A DNA stretch of 8,990 nucleotides from 2-12-FULL-43-11 sp035655355 (GTDB lineage: Bacteria > Patescibacteriota > Minisyncoccia > UBA6257 > Colwellbacteraceae): the NCBI GenBank assembly GCA_035655355.1, contig DASRUQ010000038.1:1-8990 (forward strand), given 5' to 3'. The notes under the pieces are model-generated. The model did not search any database. It saw nothing but the letters and a program-made list of their open reading frames with translations, and was not told the origin of the DNA. Both the position numbers and the translations under genes were made by a program. This document shows, piece by piece, positions 1 to 5,708 of the stretch; the first letter of the stretch is position 1; the number at the start of each line of letters is the position of its first letter.

Positions 1-222
1 CTTATCGGGAAAGATTCTAATCCAGAACTTACCGCCGCGCTTAGTGAAGTTACTGACGGTACGCCTAGCTGATTCAATCTGACGGGAAGTAATCCAAGCC
101 GACTCCAGAGCCTTTAAGCCATAAGAGCCATAAGAAACAGATGCACCTCTAGTGTCCATAGTACGCTTACGGTTCCTACCCTTGTGCCACTTTCTGTGTT
201 TTACTTTTTTAGGTATAAGCAT
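1..222 (-). CDS. rplP: 50S ribosomal protein L16 (uL16), N-terminal part, cut by window edge
   Basis: This is the first 74 codons of L16, the 50S protein near the A-site tRNA elbow and the central protuberance. It starts MLIPKKVKHRKWHKG and continues with GSYGLKALESAWITSRQIE and the RGGKFWIRIFPDK segment, all standard L16 landmarks. The family is about 135-140 residues long, so a little over half is present and the reading frame is still open at base 1. The ATG lies 3 nt after the rpsC stop codon (TAG), so translation is probably coupled. The upstream bases (GTAATTAGAAC) contain no Shine-Dalgarno match. The next genes in the usual order (rpmC, rpsQ) would lie beyond the left edge. Identity is secure. 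Confidence 0.96.
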   Translation of the reverse strand, partial: MLIPKKVKHRKWHKGRNRKRTMDTRGASVSYGSYGLKALESAWITSRQIESARRTVSNFTKRGGKFWIRIFPDK

Positions 223-225
223 GTT

Positions 226-876
226 CTAATTACTTTTTTCGTTATCAAAAACTTCACCTTTGTAAATCCAAACTTTAATACCCACGGTGCCGTAAGTAGT
301 GAAAGCGGTCGCCTCTCCATAATCTATGTCGGCTCTTAAGGTTGAAAGGGGCAGTTTACCTTTAGACAAATGTTCACGCCTGGCGATTTCACCGCCATCA
401 AGCCTGCCGCCAATGGCAATCTTAGCTCCCTGGACACCCCTGTTCTGCATGATGGTATCAAGGTATTTTTTCATAGTCCTTCTGAACCTAATTCTCTTCT
501 CCAAATCCCAGGCAATGTTTTGAGCCATAACTTGAGAAGAGACTTCGGTACGCCTTAACTCTTCAACGTTAAGACTCAAGGCAGTTTTAACCTTAAATAC
601 TTTCTGTAATTCTTTATCCAAATCCTCTATGCCTTTACCGCCCCGGCCGATGATAAGGCCCGGTCTGGAAGCTTTGATAATAACGCGGCATTTTTCGCTG
701 GCACGCTCAATATCAATAGAAGCCACTCCGGCCAAACCGATTTTCTTCATAATGATCTTCCTAATAGCTTCGTCCTCTTTGAGGAATTGGCCCATATTCT
801 TACGTGAAAACCACCTGGAACTCCAAGGTTTGGTGATGCCTAATCTGAATGAATCGGGTCTAATCTTAGTTGCCAT
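226..876 (-). CDS. rpsC: 30S ribosomal protein S3 (uS3)
   Basis: S3 is a 30S head protein lining the mRNA entry channel. The 216-residue product is full length for the family. It has an N-terminal segment (KIRPDSFRLGITKPWSSRWF), a type II KH domain with the GLIIGRGG loop at 73-80, and a C-terminal domain with GGRLDGGEIARRE near 156-168 and LRADIDYGEATAFTTYGTVG at 180-199. The basic residues R132, R133 and K136 match the E. coli R131/R132/K135 cluster known from mRNA helicase work. The ATG follows the rplV stop codon by 4 nt and has only A/T-rich sequence upstream. The C-terminal tail after WIYKGEVF is short. Nothing suggests truncation or a frameshift. Confidence 0.98.
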   Translation of the reverse strand: MATKIRPDSFRLGITKPWSSRWFSRKNMGQFLKEDEAIRKIIMKKIGLAGVASIDIERASEKCRVIIKASRPGLIIGRGGKGIEDLDKELQKVFKVKTALSLNVEELRRTEVSSQVMAQNIAWDLEKRIRFRRTMKKYLDTIMQNRGVQGAKIAIGGRLDGGEIARREHLSKGKLPLSTLRADIDYGEATAFTTYGTVGIKVWIYKGEVFDNEKSN

Positions 877-880
877 ATTT

Positions 881-1381
881 TTAAATTGATTTTCTTTGGA
901 ACATTTTCTTGAAGTAGCCGGGCTTCGATTCGTCGCCTACTTTCTTAACGGTATCTGCCTTGGGCTTAGTATGATCGTGTCCACTGTGGTCAACTTTAGA
1001 CTTCTTCTCTCTCTTAAATTCATAAATAGTGTATTTACTCGTTAAAGCATCCTTTTCTCCTAAAGTAACACTTAAATGGCTCATTTTCTTCTGGATAGGA
1101 GTAGCCCGACCTTGAGCTCTCGGCAAAAAACGTTTTAACATCGGACCTTGGTTCACAGTGATGGATTCTATAAAGAGTTTATTGACATCCATATTTTTAT
1201 TCTTGGCATTTTCCACGGCTGACTTCAAAAGTTTAGAAATAGGAGTAACACTCCTCCACGGCATCAATTGCAGCCGAGCCATACTATCGTTCACTGACTT
1301 ACCCTTTAAAAGGTCAGAAACCAATCTCACCTTTCGGGGAGCGATTCTTAAGTTGTAAAGTGTAGCTTTGGCTTTATTCAT
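881..1381 (-). CDS. rplV: 50S ribosomal protein L22 (uL22) with long C-terminal extension
   Basis: L22 sits at the polypeptide exit tunnel, and its beta-hairpin reaches the tunnel constriction. The core (about residues 1-110) shows LRIAPRKVRLVSDLLKGK, then SAVENAKNK, and the tunnel hairpin KRFLPRAQGRATPIQKK near 83-99. The usual bacterial protein is about 110-115 residues; this one has 166. The extra 55 or so residues (about 111-166) are lysine rich, include a His/Asp patch (DHSGHDHTKPK near 131-141) and end in GYFKKMFQRKSI. I see no known domain in the tail. The ATG follows the rpsS stop codon by 5 nt. The upstream AAAAGAT is at best a very weak ribosome-binding match. Confidence 0.97.
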   Translation of the reverse strand: MNKAKATLYNLRIAPRKVRLVSDLLKGKSVNDSMARLQLMPWRSVTPISKLLKSAVENAKNKNMDVNKLFIESITVNQGPMLKRFLPRAQGRATPIQKKMSHLSVTLGEKDALTSKYTIYEFKREKKSKVDHSGHDHTKPKADTVKKVGDESKPGYFKKMFQRKSI

Positions 1382-1386
1382 ATCTT

Positions 1387-1722
1387 TTATTTCTTACCTC
1401 CGGCAGCCGGTTTAGCCGCGGCAGGAGCAGTAGCCGCAGCCGCGGCTGTTTCCAATTCTTTCTGCATTTTACCTCCGTGCTTAACAAACTTCCGGGTCAA
1501 AGAAAACTCACCTAACTTGTGACCAACCATATCTTCCGTAATCAAAACGCTTACGAAATCCTTGCCATTATGGACACCCATAACAAAACCAATAAATTCC
1601 GGAGTAATGGTGGCGCTTCTGGCCCAGGTCTTGATAACGGTTTTATCTCCAACCTTAAGCTGGCTAACTTTTTTCAAGAGCTTGGCGTCAATGTAAGGTC
1701 CTTTTTTAGAGCTTCTAGGCAT
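1387..1722 (-). CDS. rpsS: 30S ribosomal protein S19 (uS19) with Ala-rich tail
   Basis: S19 is a 30S head protein that contacts S13 and the inter-subunit bridge with the 50S central protuberance. The core is recognised from MPRSSKKGPYIDAKLLKKV, KTWARSATITPEFIGF and the conserved ITEDMVGHKLGEFSLTRKF near 61-79. Bacterial S19 is usually about 90-95 residues. Here a low-complexity tail from about residue 91 (TAAAAATAPAAAKPAAGGKK) extends it to 111. The tail is made of Ala, Pro, Gly and Lys, so it is probably disordered. The ATG comes 7 nt after the rplB stop codon; the spacer TACAGAC has no Shine-Dalgarno motif. Confidence 0.97.
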   Translation of the reverse strand: MPRSSKKGPYIDAKLLKKVSQLKVGDKTVIKTWARSATITPEFIGFVMGVHNGKDFVSVLITEDMVGHKLGEFSLTRKFVKHGGKMQKELETAAAAATAPAAAKPAAGGKK

Positions 1723-1729
1723 GTCTGTA

Positions 1730-2569
1730 TTATTTCTTTATTCTTTTATTGGGTCTGCGGGATACTATAACAGTATTGGACCATTTCTTCTTGTTCCTAG
1801 TCTTTCTGCCGCCAGTAACCTTACCCCAAATAGTCTTTGGTCTCTTGGTGCCTCTGGGCTGCTTGCCTTCACCTCCTCCGTAGGGATGATCAACCGGATT
1901 CATAGCGCTGCCGCGGACAGTTGGCCTGATACCAAGCTGTCTGGAACGGCCGGCTTTACCGATGTTTATTAAGTTATAGTCAGAATTAGAAACTTGTCCT
2001 AAAGAAGCTAAGTTATTCCAGAGAACTCTTCTGATTTCTCCGGAAGGAAGTTTTAATTGAGTGTAACCCTCCTCGTGAGCTAAAACCTGAGCCTGGCTGC
2101 CGGCGCTCCTTACTATAGCTCCGCCTCTGCCAGGAGAGAGTTCGATGTTGTGAATGCCATAACCAACGGGAACACTCTTCAGGGGGACTCTGTTGCCAGT
2201 AGTTAAAGGAGCCTTGAGTGAGGTTACAACGGCATCGCCAACTTTGATGTCCCGAGGCGCCAAATGATAGCGCCTGTCGCCGTCCTTATAAACAACCCTC
2301 ATAATAAAAGCGCTTCTGTAAGGATCATATTCAAGTGCCTCTACTTTACCTGGGACATTCATTTTTGATTGTTTAAAATCAACTATCCTGTAGATTTTCT
2401 TCAGGCCTCCGCCCTGATGCCGGGTAGTAATCCGGCCATGATGATTGCGGCCAGCGTGGGTCTTCAATCTCTTGGTCTTTGATTTCATTCTGGGGATATC
2501 GGTTAAAACGCCGTACTCAACGGTCGTCATTTGCCTTCTTGAGGCTGTATAAGGTTTATAGCGTTTCAT
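1730..2569 (-). CDS. rplB: 50S ribosomal protein L2 (uL2)
   Basis: L2 is a core 50S protein needed for subunit association and close to the peptidyl-transferase centre. At 279 residues it has normal length (E. coli 273). Landmarks are RNHHGRITTRHQGGG (41-55), the LSPGRGGAIVRSAGSQAQ segment near 144-161, the NNLASLGQVSN segment, and the C-terminal AMNPVDHPYGGGEG (222-235). His228 corresponds to the functionally important His229 of E. coli (mature numbering). The second His of the usual DHPHGGGEG motif is Tyr230 here. The ATG follows the rplW stop codon by 6 nt (ACTGAC) and has no Shine-Dalgarno sequence. Confidence 0.98.
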   Translation of the reverse strand: MKRYKPYTASRRQMTTVEYGVLTDIPRMKSKTKRLKTHAGRNHHGRITTRHQGGGLKKIYRIVDFKQSKMNVPGKVEALEYDPYRSAFIMRVVYKDGDRRYHLAPRDIKVGDAVVTSLKAPLTTGNRVPLKSVPVGYGIHNIELSPGRGGAIVRSAGSQAQVLAHEEGYTQLKLPSGEIRRVLWNNLASLGQVSNSDYNLINIGKAGRSRQLGIRPTVRGSAMNPVDHPYGGGEGKQPRGTKRPKTIWGKVTGGRKTRNKKKWSNTVIVSRRPNKRIKK

Positions 2570-2575
2570 GTCAGT

Positions 2576-2830
2576 TTAGTGAGGTACAATATCAATTTTT
2601 TCTCCAGCTTTCAAGGTAACAATAACTTTCTTGGTCTTTTTACCTTTGGAAACTTTGTTAATCACGTTGGTATTAACTACGTGAACTTTATAAATAGACT
2701 CAACCGCTTTGGCAATCTCGGAGGCCACTGCGTTTGGCTCTACCGCAAAAACATACTTACCCAGGTTGGTCATATCGGTAGACTTTTCACTGATCCATGG
2801 TTTTTTTATAAGTAAACGGTTAGATCTCAT
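2576..2830 (-). CDS. rplW: 50S ribosomal protein L23 (uL23), short tunnel loop
   Basis: L23 stands at the tunnel exit and is the docking site for trigger factor and SRP. I chose the ATG at 2830 (product MRSNRLLIKKPWISEKS..., 84 residues) over an in-frame TTG at 2845. The ATG gives a normal L23 N-terminus and overlaps the rplD stop region by 11 nt, which suits coupling. Ser14-Glu15 of the WISEKS motif corresponds to the trigger-factor contact Glu18 of E. coli. Between VVNT (51-54) and VTL (71-73) only 16 residues remain, against about 24 in E. coli, so the hairpin that normally points into the tunnel is shortened. No Shine-Dalgarno sequence precedes either candidate start. Confidence 0.95.
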   Translation of the reverse strand: MRSNRLLIKKPWISEKSTDMTNLGKYVFAVEPNAVASEIAKAVESIYKVHVVNTNVINKVSKGKKTKKVIVTLKAGEKIDIVPH

Positions 2831-3461
2831 GGTAATGTTTATCAATTACAGTTACAGCCGACTTGTCCATTAATATCTGTTTATGCTTAAGCAAATCATA
2901 AATATTCAGGGACTTGGCGCTCGTAGCTCCAATCTTAGCCAAATTCCTGGTTGCTTTATAGATATTCTTGTCTCCCTCGGCCGGAATTATCAAAGCGTTT
3001 AAAGTTATCCTCTCTTCGGGAATAAAGCCCTTAAGGGAGTCGTTTAAAATTTTGGTCTTAGGCTCTTTTATGGCCAAAGAATCAATAATCTTTATTTCGC
3101 CGTCTTTAAAACGCCTGGCGAGCACTGAAAATATTGCCAACTGCTTCATTTTCTTATTAATCTTCAAAGAGTAGTCTCTTTCTTTATTCGGACCATGAGT
3201 GACTCCTCCTCCCTTCCAAAGTGGAGAACGAATAGAACCGTGCCTGGCGCGGCCGGTTCCCTTCTGTCTCCAAGGCTTCTTGCCACCTCCCGAAACTTCG
3301 CTTCTGCCCTTGGCATGAGCGGAATGATTACGCCTGCCGTTCAACTGAACCCGCAAGGCTTGGTGAACTAAATCGGGGTTCCATTTAACTCCAAAAACAC
3401 GCTCCGGAAGTTCTACCGTACCGGTATGCTCGTTTTTTAAATTGTATAAATCAGCGTTCAT
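2820..3461 (-). CDS. rplD: 50S ribosomal protein L4 (uL4)
   Basis: L4 is a 50S assembly protein whose extended loop lines the exit-tunnel constriction. In E. coli it also represses its own S10 operon. The 213-residue product has normal length. Its tunnel loop is intact: SGGGKKPWRQKGTGRARHGS near 57-76, followed by IRSPLWKGGGVTHGP. The N-terminus reads MNADLYNLKNEHTGTVELPE. The start codon overlaps the rplC stop codon as TAATG (3459-3463), a typical coupling arrangement. The 3' end overlaps rplW by 11 nt. The region upstream of the ATG is purely A/T rich with no Shine-Dalgarno sequence. Confidence 0.97.
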   Translation of the reverse strand: MNADLYNLKNEHTGTVELPERVFGVKWNPDLVHQALRVQLNGRRNHSAHAKGRSEVSGGGKKPWRQKGTGRARHGSIRSPLWKGGGVTHGPNKERDYSLKINKKMKQLAIFSVLARRFKDGEIKIIDSLAIKEPKTKILNDSLKGFIPEERITLNALIIPAEGDKNIYKATRNLAKIGATSAKSLNIYDLLKHKQILMDKSAVTVIDKHYHEI

Positions 3462-3874
3462 TATTTATAAATTTGAATTTTACCGTTCTTAGCCCCGGGA
3501 ACAGCGCCTCTTAAAAAGACAATTTTATTTTCTTTGTCTATCTCCACAATCTTTAAATTTTTAATAGTGATCCGATCCACTCCCATGTGGCCAGCCATAC
3601 GCCTGCCAGGATAAACTCTTTGGGGAGCAGTGCTGCCGATTGATCCAGGAGCGCGGAGACGATTCTTCTGGCCGTGACTTTTAGGACCTCCGTGGAAACC
3701 GTGACGCTTGACTGTACCTTGGAAACCGCGTCCCTTAGAGGTGCCGCTAACTTTAACTAGTTTGCCAACCTCAAAATCAGGATCGGCATCCATTTTTATC
3801 AGAGTGACCGGAACGACTTTATCGTCCTGCCAGATCTGATCCATTCTCATTTTTTTACCAGTTATATAATCCAT
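3461..3874 (-). CDS. rplC: 50S ribosomal protein L3 (uL3), internally shortened
   Basis: L3 is one of the first 50S assembly proteins; its long loop approaches the peptidyl-transferase centre. The N-terminus MDYITGKKMRMDQIW matches the family, and the C-terminal two thirds is well conserved: KVSGTSKGRGFQGTVKRHGF (41-60), RAPGSIGSTAPQRVYPGRRM (74-93), then AGHMG and the FLRGAVPGAKNG end. The whole protein has only 137 residues against about 205-210 in most bacteria. About 65-70 residues that normally lie between the VVPVTLIK segment and the FEVG/VSGTSKG segment are missing. The frame is continuous across the junction (IKMDADPDFEVGKLVKVSG), so I do not treat it as a pseudogene. It follows rpsJ after an 81-nt spacer with two hairpins. 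Confidence 0.95.
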   Translation of the reverse strand: MDYITGKKMRMDQIWQDDKVVPVTLIKMDADPDFEVGKLVKVSGTSKGRGFQGTVKRHGFHGGPKSHGQKNRLRAPGSIGSTAPQRVYPGRRMAGHMGVDRITIKNLKIVEIDKENKIVFLRGAVPGAKNGKIQIYK

Positions 3875-3895
3875 ATGCTCAAAACGAATCTAAAC

Positions 3896-3954
3896 AAATG
3901 ACCGGACGGGCCGGCCATTTATTCTTGTTATTTGGCTATCCTCTAGCGGGATAG
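3896..3954 (-). promoter_or_regulatory. Two hairpins in the rpsJ-rplC spacer
   Basis: The 81-nt gap between rpsJ and rplC is the only true spacer in the S10 part. On the minus-strand RNA the first hairpin lies 1 nt after the rpsJ stop codon: CTATCC/GGATAG, a 6-bp stem with a 7-nt loop (3954-3936). The second is a 10-bp stem, AAATGGCCGG with CCGGTCATTT, containing one G-U wobble and a 5-nt loop (3920-3896). It is followed by GTTTAGATTCGTTTT, which is only loosely T rich, so it is a poor intrinsic terminator. It could instead be an attenuator, an RNA-processing site or an r-protein binding site. I see no promoter here. The function is inferred only. Confidence 0.55.
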
Positions 3955-3955
3955 T

Positions 3956-4282
3956 TTACACCATCTTAATCTCAATGTCCACTCCAGCCGGTAAATTAAG
4001 ATCTTGTAATGACTCTATAATCTTCGGAATGGGCTTTAAGATGTCTATTAGCCTCTTGTGGACTCTCATCTCGAACTGTTCCCGAGACTTCTTGTGGACG
4101 AAAGTAGAGCGATTGACGGTGTATCTTTTGAATTCAGTAGGTAATGGTATAGGGCCCAGTATCTTGGCGTCCTGCCTCCTGAGGGTCTCTATAATTTGTT
4201 TGCAGGAGCTATCAATGAGACGGCTGTCATAAGACCGTATTCTTAACCTTAACTTATCTCCGGAAATCGCTTCTTTAGCCAC
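3956..4282 (-). CDS. rpsJ: 30S ribosomal protein S10 (uS10, NusE)
   Basis: S10 is a 30S head protein and, as NusE, a transcription antitermination factor that pairs with NusB and NusG. The 108-residue product shows KLRLRIRSYDSRLIDSSCKQ (10-29), the ILGPIPLPTEFKRYTV segment (41-56), and SREQFEMRVHKRLIDI in the C-terminal half. The family is usually about 100-105 residues; the few extra residues are at the N-terminus (MAKEAISGD). The start is GTG, the only non-ATG start in the operon; no in-frame ATG lies near enough to replace it. It begins 1 nt after the tuf stop codon (TAAAGTG), so translation almost certainly depends on ribosomes finishing tuf. Confidence 0.96.
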   Translation of the reverse strand: MAKEAISGDKLRLRIRSYDSRLIDSSCKQIIETLRRQDAKILGPIPLPTEFKRYTVNRSTFVHKKSREQFEMRVHKRLIDILKPIPKIIESLQDLNLPAGVDIEIKMV

Positions 4283-4283
4283 T

Positions 4284-5483
4284 TTATTTAATGATCTTGG
4301 TAACTACACCTGCCCCCACTGTTTTGCCTCCTTCGCGGATAGCAAAACGGGTCTTTTCTTCCAAAGCTACCGGAGCAATGAGTTTAACGGTGTACTTGAT
4401 TGTGTCCCCTGGCATAACCATTTCGGTTCCCGTGGGCAAAGTAACTTCACCAGTCACATCGGTGGTTCTGATGTAAAACTGTGGTTTATAGCCTGAAAAG
4501 ATTGGAGTGTGTCTGCCACCCTCTTCCTTGCTCAAGATATAAACCTCGGCTTCAAATTCGGTGTGAGGAGTAACGGATCCTGTCTTAGCCAAGACCTGAC
4601 CTCTTTCCACATCTTCTTTTTTAAGTCCGCGGAGAAGTAAGCCAACGTTGTCTCCGGCCCTGCCTTCATCCAATAATTTATTGAACATTTCAATGCCGGT
4701 AATAACAGTTTTGGCAGTCGGCTTCAAACCAACTATTTCAATTTCTTCGTTAACTTTAACTATACCTCTCTCAATTCTTCCGGTGACAACAGTGCCGCGG
4801 CCCTCAATGGAGAAGATATCTTCTACTGGCATCAAGAACGGCAAGTCTAAATCTCTCTGTGGCACAGGAATGTATTCATCTAGGGCTTTAACAAGCTCCA
4901 AAATAGGTTTAGCTTCCTCTGAATCGGCAGAAGTAGCAGCTAAAGCCTTAACGGCCGAACCTCTAATAATAGGGGTTTCGTCTCCGGGGAAGTTATACTT
5001 CTTTAAAAGTTCTCTGACTTCAGCTTCAACGAGGTCGATGAGCTCTTTATCATCCACCATATCGCACTTGTTCAAGAAAACAATGATTTTAGGAACTCCT
5101 ACCTGGTAGGCTAAAAGAATGTGTTCCCTAGTTTGCGGCATCGGGCCGTCGGCGGCGGAAACCACAAGAACGGCTCCGTCCATCTGAGCGGCTCCGGTAA
5201 TCATGTTTTTAATGTAGTCGGCGTGGCCAGGGGCATCAATGTGAGCATAGTGTCTGCTCTCAGATTCATATTCGGAGTGATGCAAAGCAATCGTGATGCC
5301 ACGGGCTTTTTCTTCGGGAGCGTTGTCAATCATATCGACAGACTCCTCTTTCTTGGTCCAACCCTTTAAGTGAAGGACGTGGGTGATAGCCGCGGTCAAA
5401 GTGGTTTTACCGTGATCAACGTGACCGATAGTTCCCACATTCAAGTGCGGCTTAACCCTTTCAAATTTTTCTTTTTCTGCCAT
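4284..5483 (-). CDS. tuf: Elongation factor Tu
   Basis: EF-Tu is the GTPase that delivers aminoacyl-tRNA to the ribosomal A site. The 399-residue product is full length with all G motifs: G1 GHVDHGKT (20-27), switch I Thr64 in RGIT, G3 DAPGH (83-87) with catalytic His87, G4 NKCD (138-141) and G5 GSA (175-177). The beta-barrel domains 2 and 3 follow, with RAGDNVGLLLRG, FSGYKPQFYIRTTDVTG and the C-terminal GAGVVTKIIK. Switch I after GITI reads ALHHSEYES, where most bacteria have something close to NTSHVEYDT; the His that lines the amino-acid pocket (E. coli His66) is kept as His69. tuf has its own promoter and a structured leader. The ATG is preceded by CATAAAATAAAAAC with no Shine-Dalgarno sequence. 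Confidence 0.98.
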   Translation of the reverse strand: MAEKEKFERVKPHLNVGTIGHVDHGKTTLTAAITHVLHLKGWTKKEESVDMIDNAPEEKARGITIALHHSEYESESRHYAHIDAPGHADYIKNMITGAAQMDGAVLVVSAADGPMPQTREHILLAYQVGVPKIIVFLNKCDMVDDKELIDLVEAEVRELLKKYNFPGDETPIIRGSAVKALAATSADSEEAKPILELVKALDEYIPVPQRDLDLPFLMPVEDIFSIEGRGTVVTGRIERGIVKVNEEIEIVGLKPTAKTVITGIEMFNKLLDEGRAGDNVGLLLRGLKKEDVERGQVLAKTGSVTPHTEFEAEVYILSKEEGGRHTPIFSGYKPQFYIRTTDVTGEVTLPTGTEMVMPGDTIKYTVKLIAPVALEEKTRFAIREGGKTVGAGVVTKIIK

Positions 5484-5650
5484 GTTTTTATTTTATGCTA
5501 TTTTGGACTTCGACTCTTTTTGTTAATTTTTATTACGGCTTGCCTGCGCATGCAGGAGGCAGGTTAACGAGGAAAGGAAATAAGAGTTTGCTCTTACTTG
5601 TCCTCCCCGCGACCACGCAACGCAGGGTTTAATACTCTTTATGAAAACTG
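5484..5650 (-). promoter_or_regulatory. Structured 5' leader of tuf with three hairpins
   Basis: A leader of about 165 nt lies between the predicted tuf transcription start and its ATG. On the minus-strand RNA I see three hairpins in a row. The first is CCCTGCG/CGCGGGG, 7 bp with one U-G wobble and a 9-nt loop (5627-5605). The second has the perfect inner stem TAAGAG/CTCTTA (5596-5591 with 5586-5581) and the outer stem GAGGA/TCCTC (5605-5601 with 5573-5569). The third is CCTGC/GCAGG with loop ATGC (5556-5543), flanked by TGCC/GGCA. The last 55 nt or so are A/T rich. This GC-rich block stands out from its surroundings. It may be a regulatory RNA or an inserted palindromic repeat; I recognise no known riboswitch. 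Confidence 0.5.
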
Positions 5651-5657
5651 CCACCAG

Positions 5658-5686
5658 AGTTTAGTAAAAAGAGGCCAGAGTGTCAA
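5658..5686 (-). promoter_or_regulatory. Sigma70-type promoter for tuf
   Basis: On the minus strand, 22 nt after the fusA stop codon, lies a perfect -35 box TTGACA (5686-5681), a 17-nt spacer and a -10 box TAAACT (5663-5658, 4 of 6 matches to TATAAT). The start of transcription would fall near 5650, about 165 nt before the tuf ATG. It has the same architecture as the str promoter upstream of rpsL. This would give tuf, and the S10 cluster fused behind it, a supply of mRNA independent of rpsL. Confidence 0.72.
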
Positions 5687-5708
5687 CCTATTAATACTAA
5701 ATTGCCTT

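Noticed and set aside
2831..2845. TTG start for rplW, adding five residues (MINIT)
   Set aside because: The ATG at 2830 gives a normal L23 N-terminus and a short 11-nt overlap with rplD; the TTG has no better upstream signal.
3461..3874. rplC as a pseudogene or frameshifted gene
   Set aside because: The frame is open from a normal N-terminus to a normal C-terminus, all core motifs remain, and the neighbours are intact.
3896..3920. Rho-independent terminator after rpsJ
   Set aside because: The stem is strong, but the following bases are GTTTAGATTCG, not a T run, and termination here would silence essential r-protein genes.
4648..5109. 153-codon plus-strand open frame inside tuf
   Set aside because: It lies wholly opposite the well-conserved EF-Tu gene, has no recognisable protein features and fits an antisense shadow.
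5324..5329. Perfect TTGACA on the minus strand within tuf
   Set aside because: It is codons of the conserved IDNAPEEK motif and no -10 box lies 16-18 nt downstream.
5498..5551. 17-codon frame in the tuf leader (MRRQAVIKINKKSRSPK) as a leader peptide
   Set aside because: It starts inside the loop of a GC-rich hairpin, has no ribosome-binding signal and no regulatory codon run; chance is more likely.
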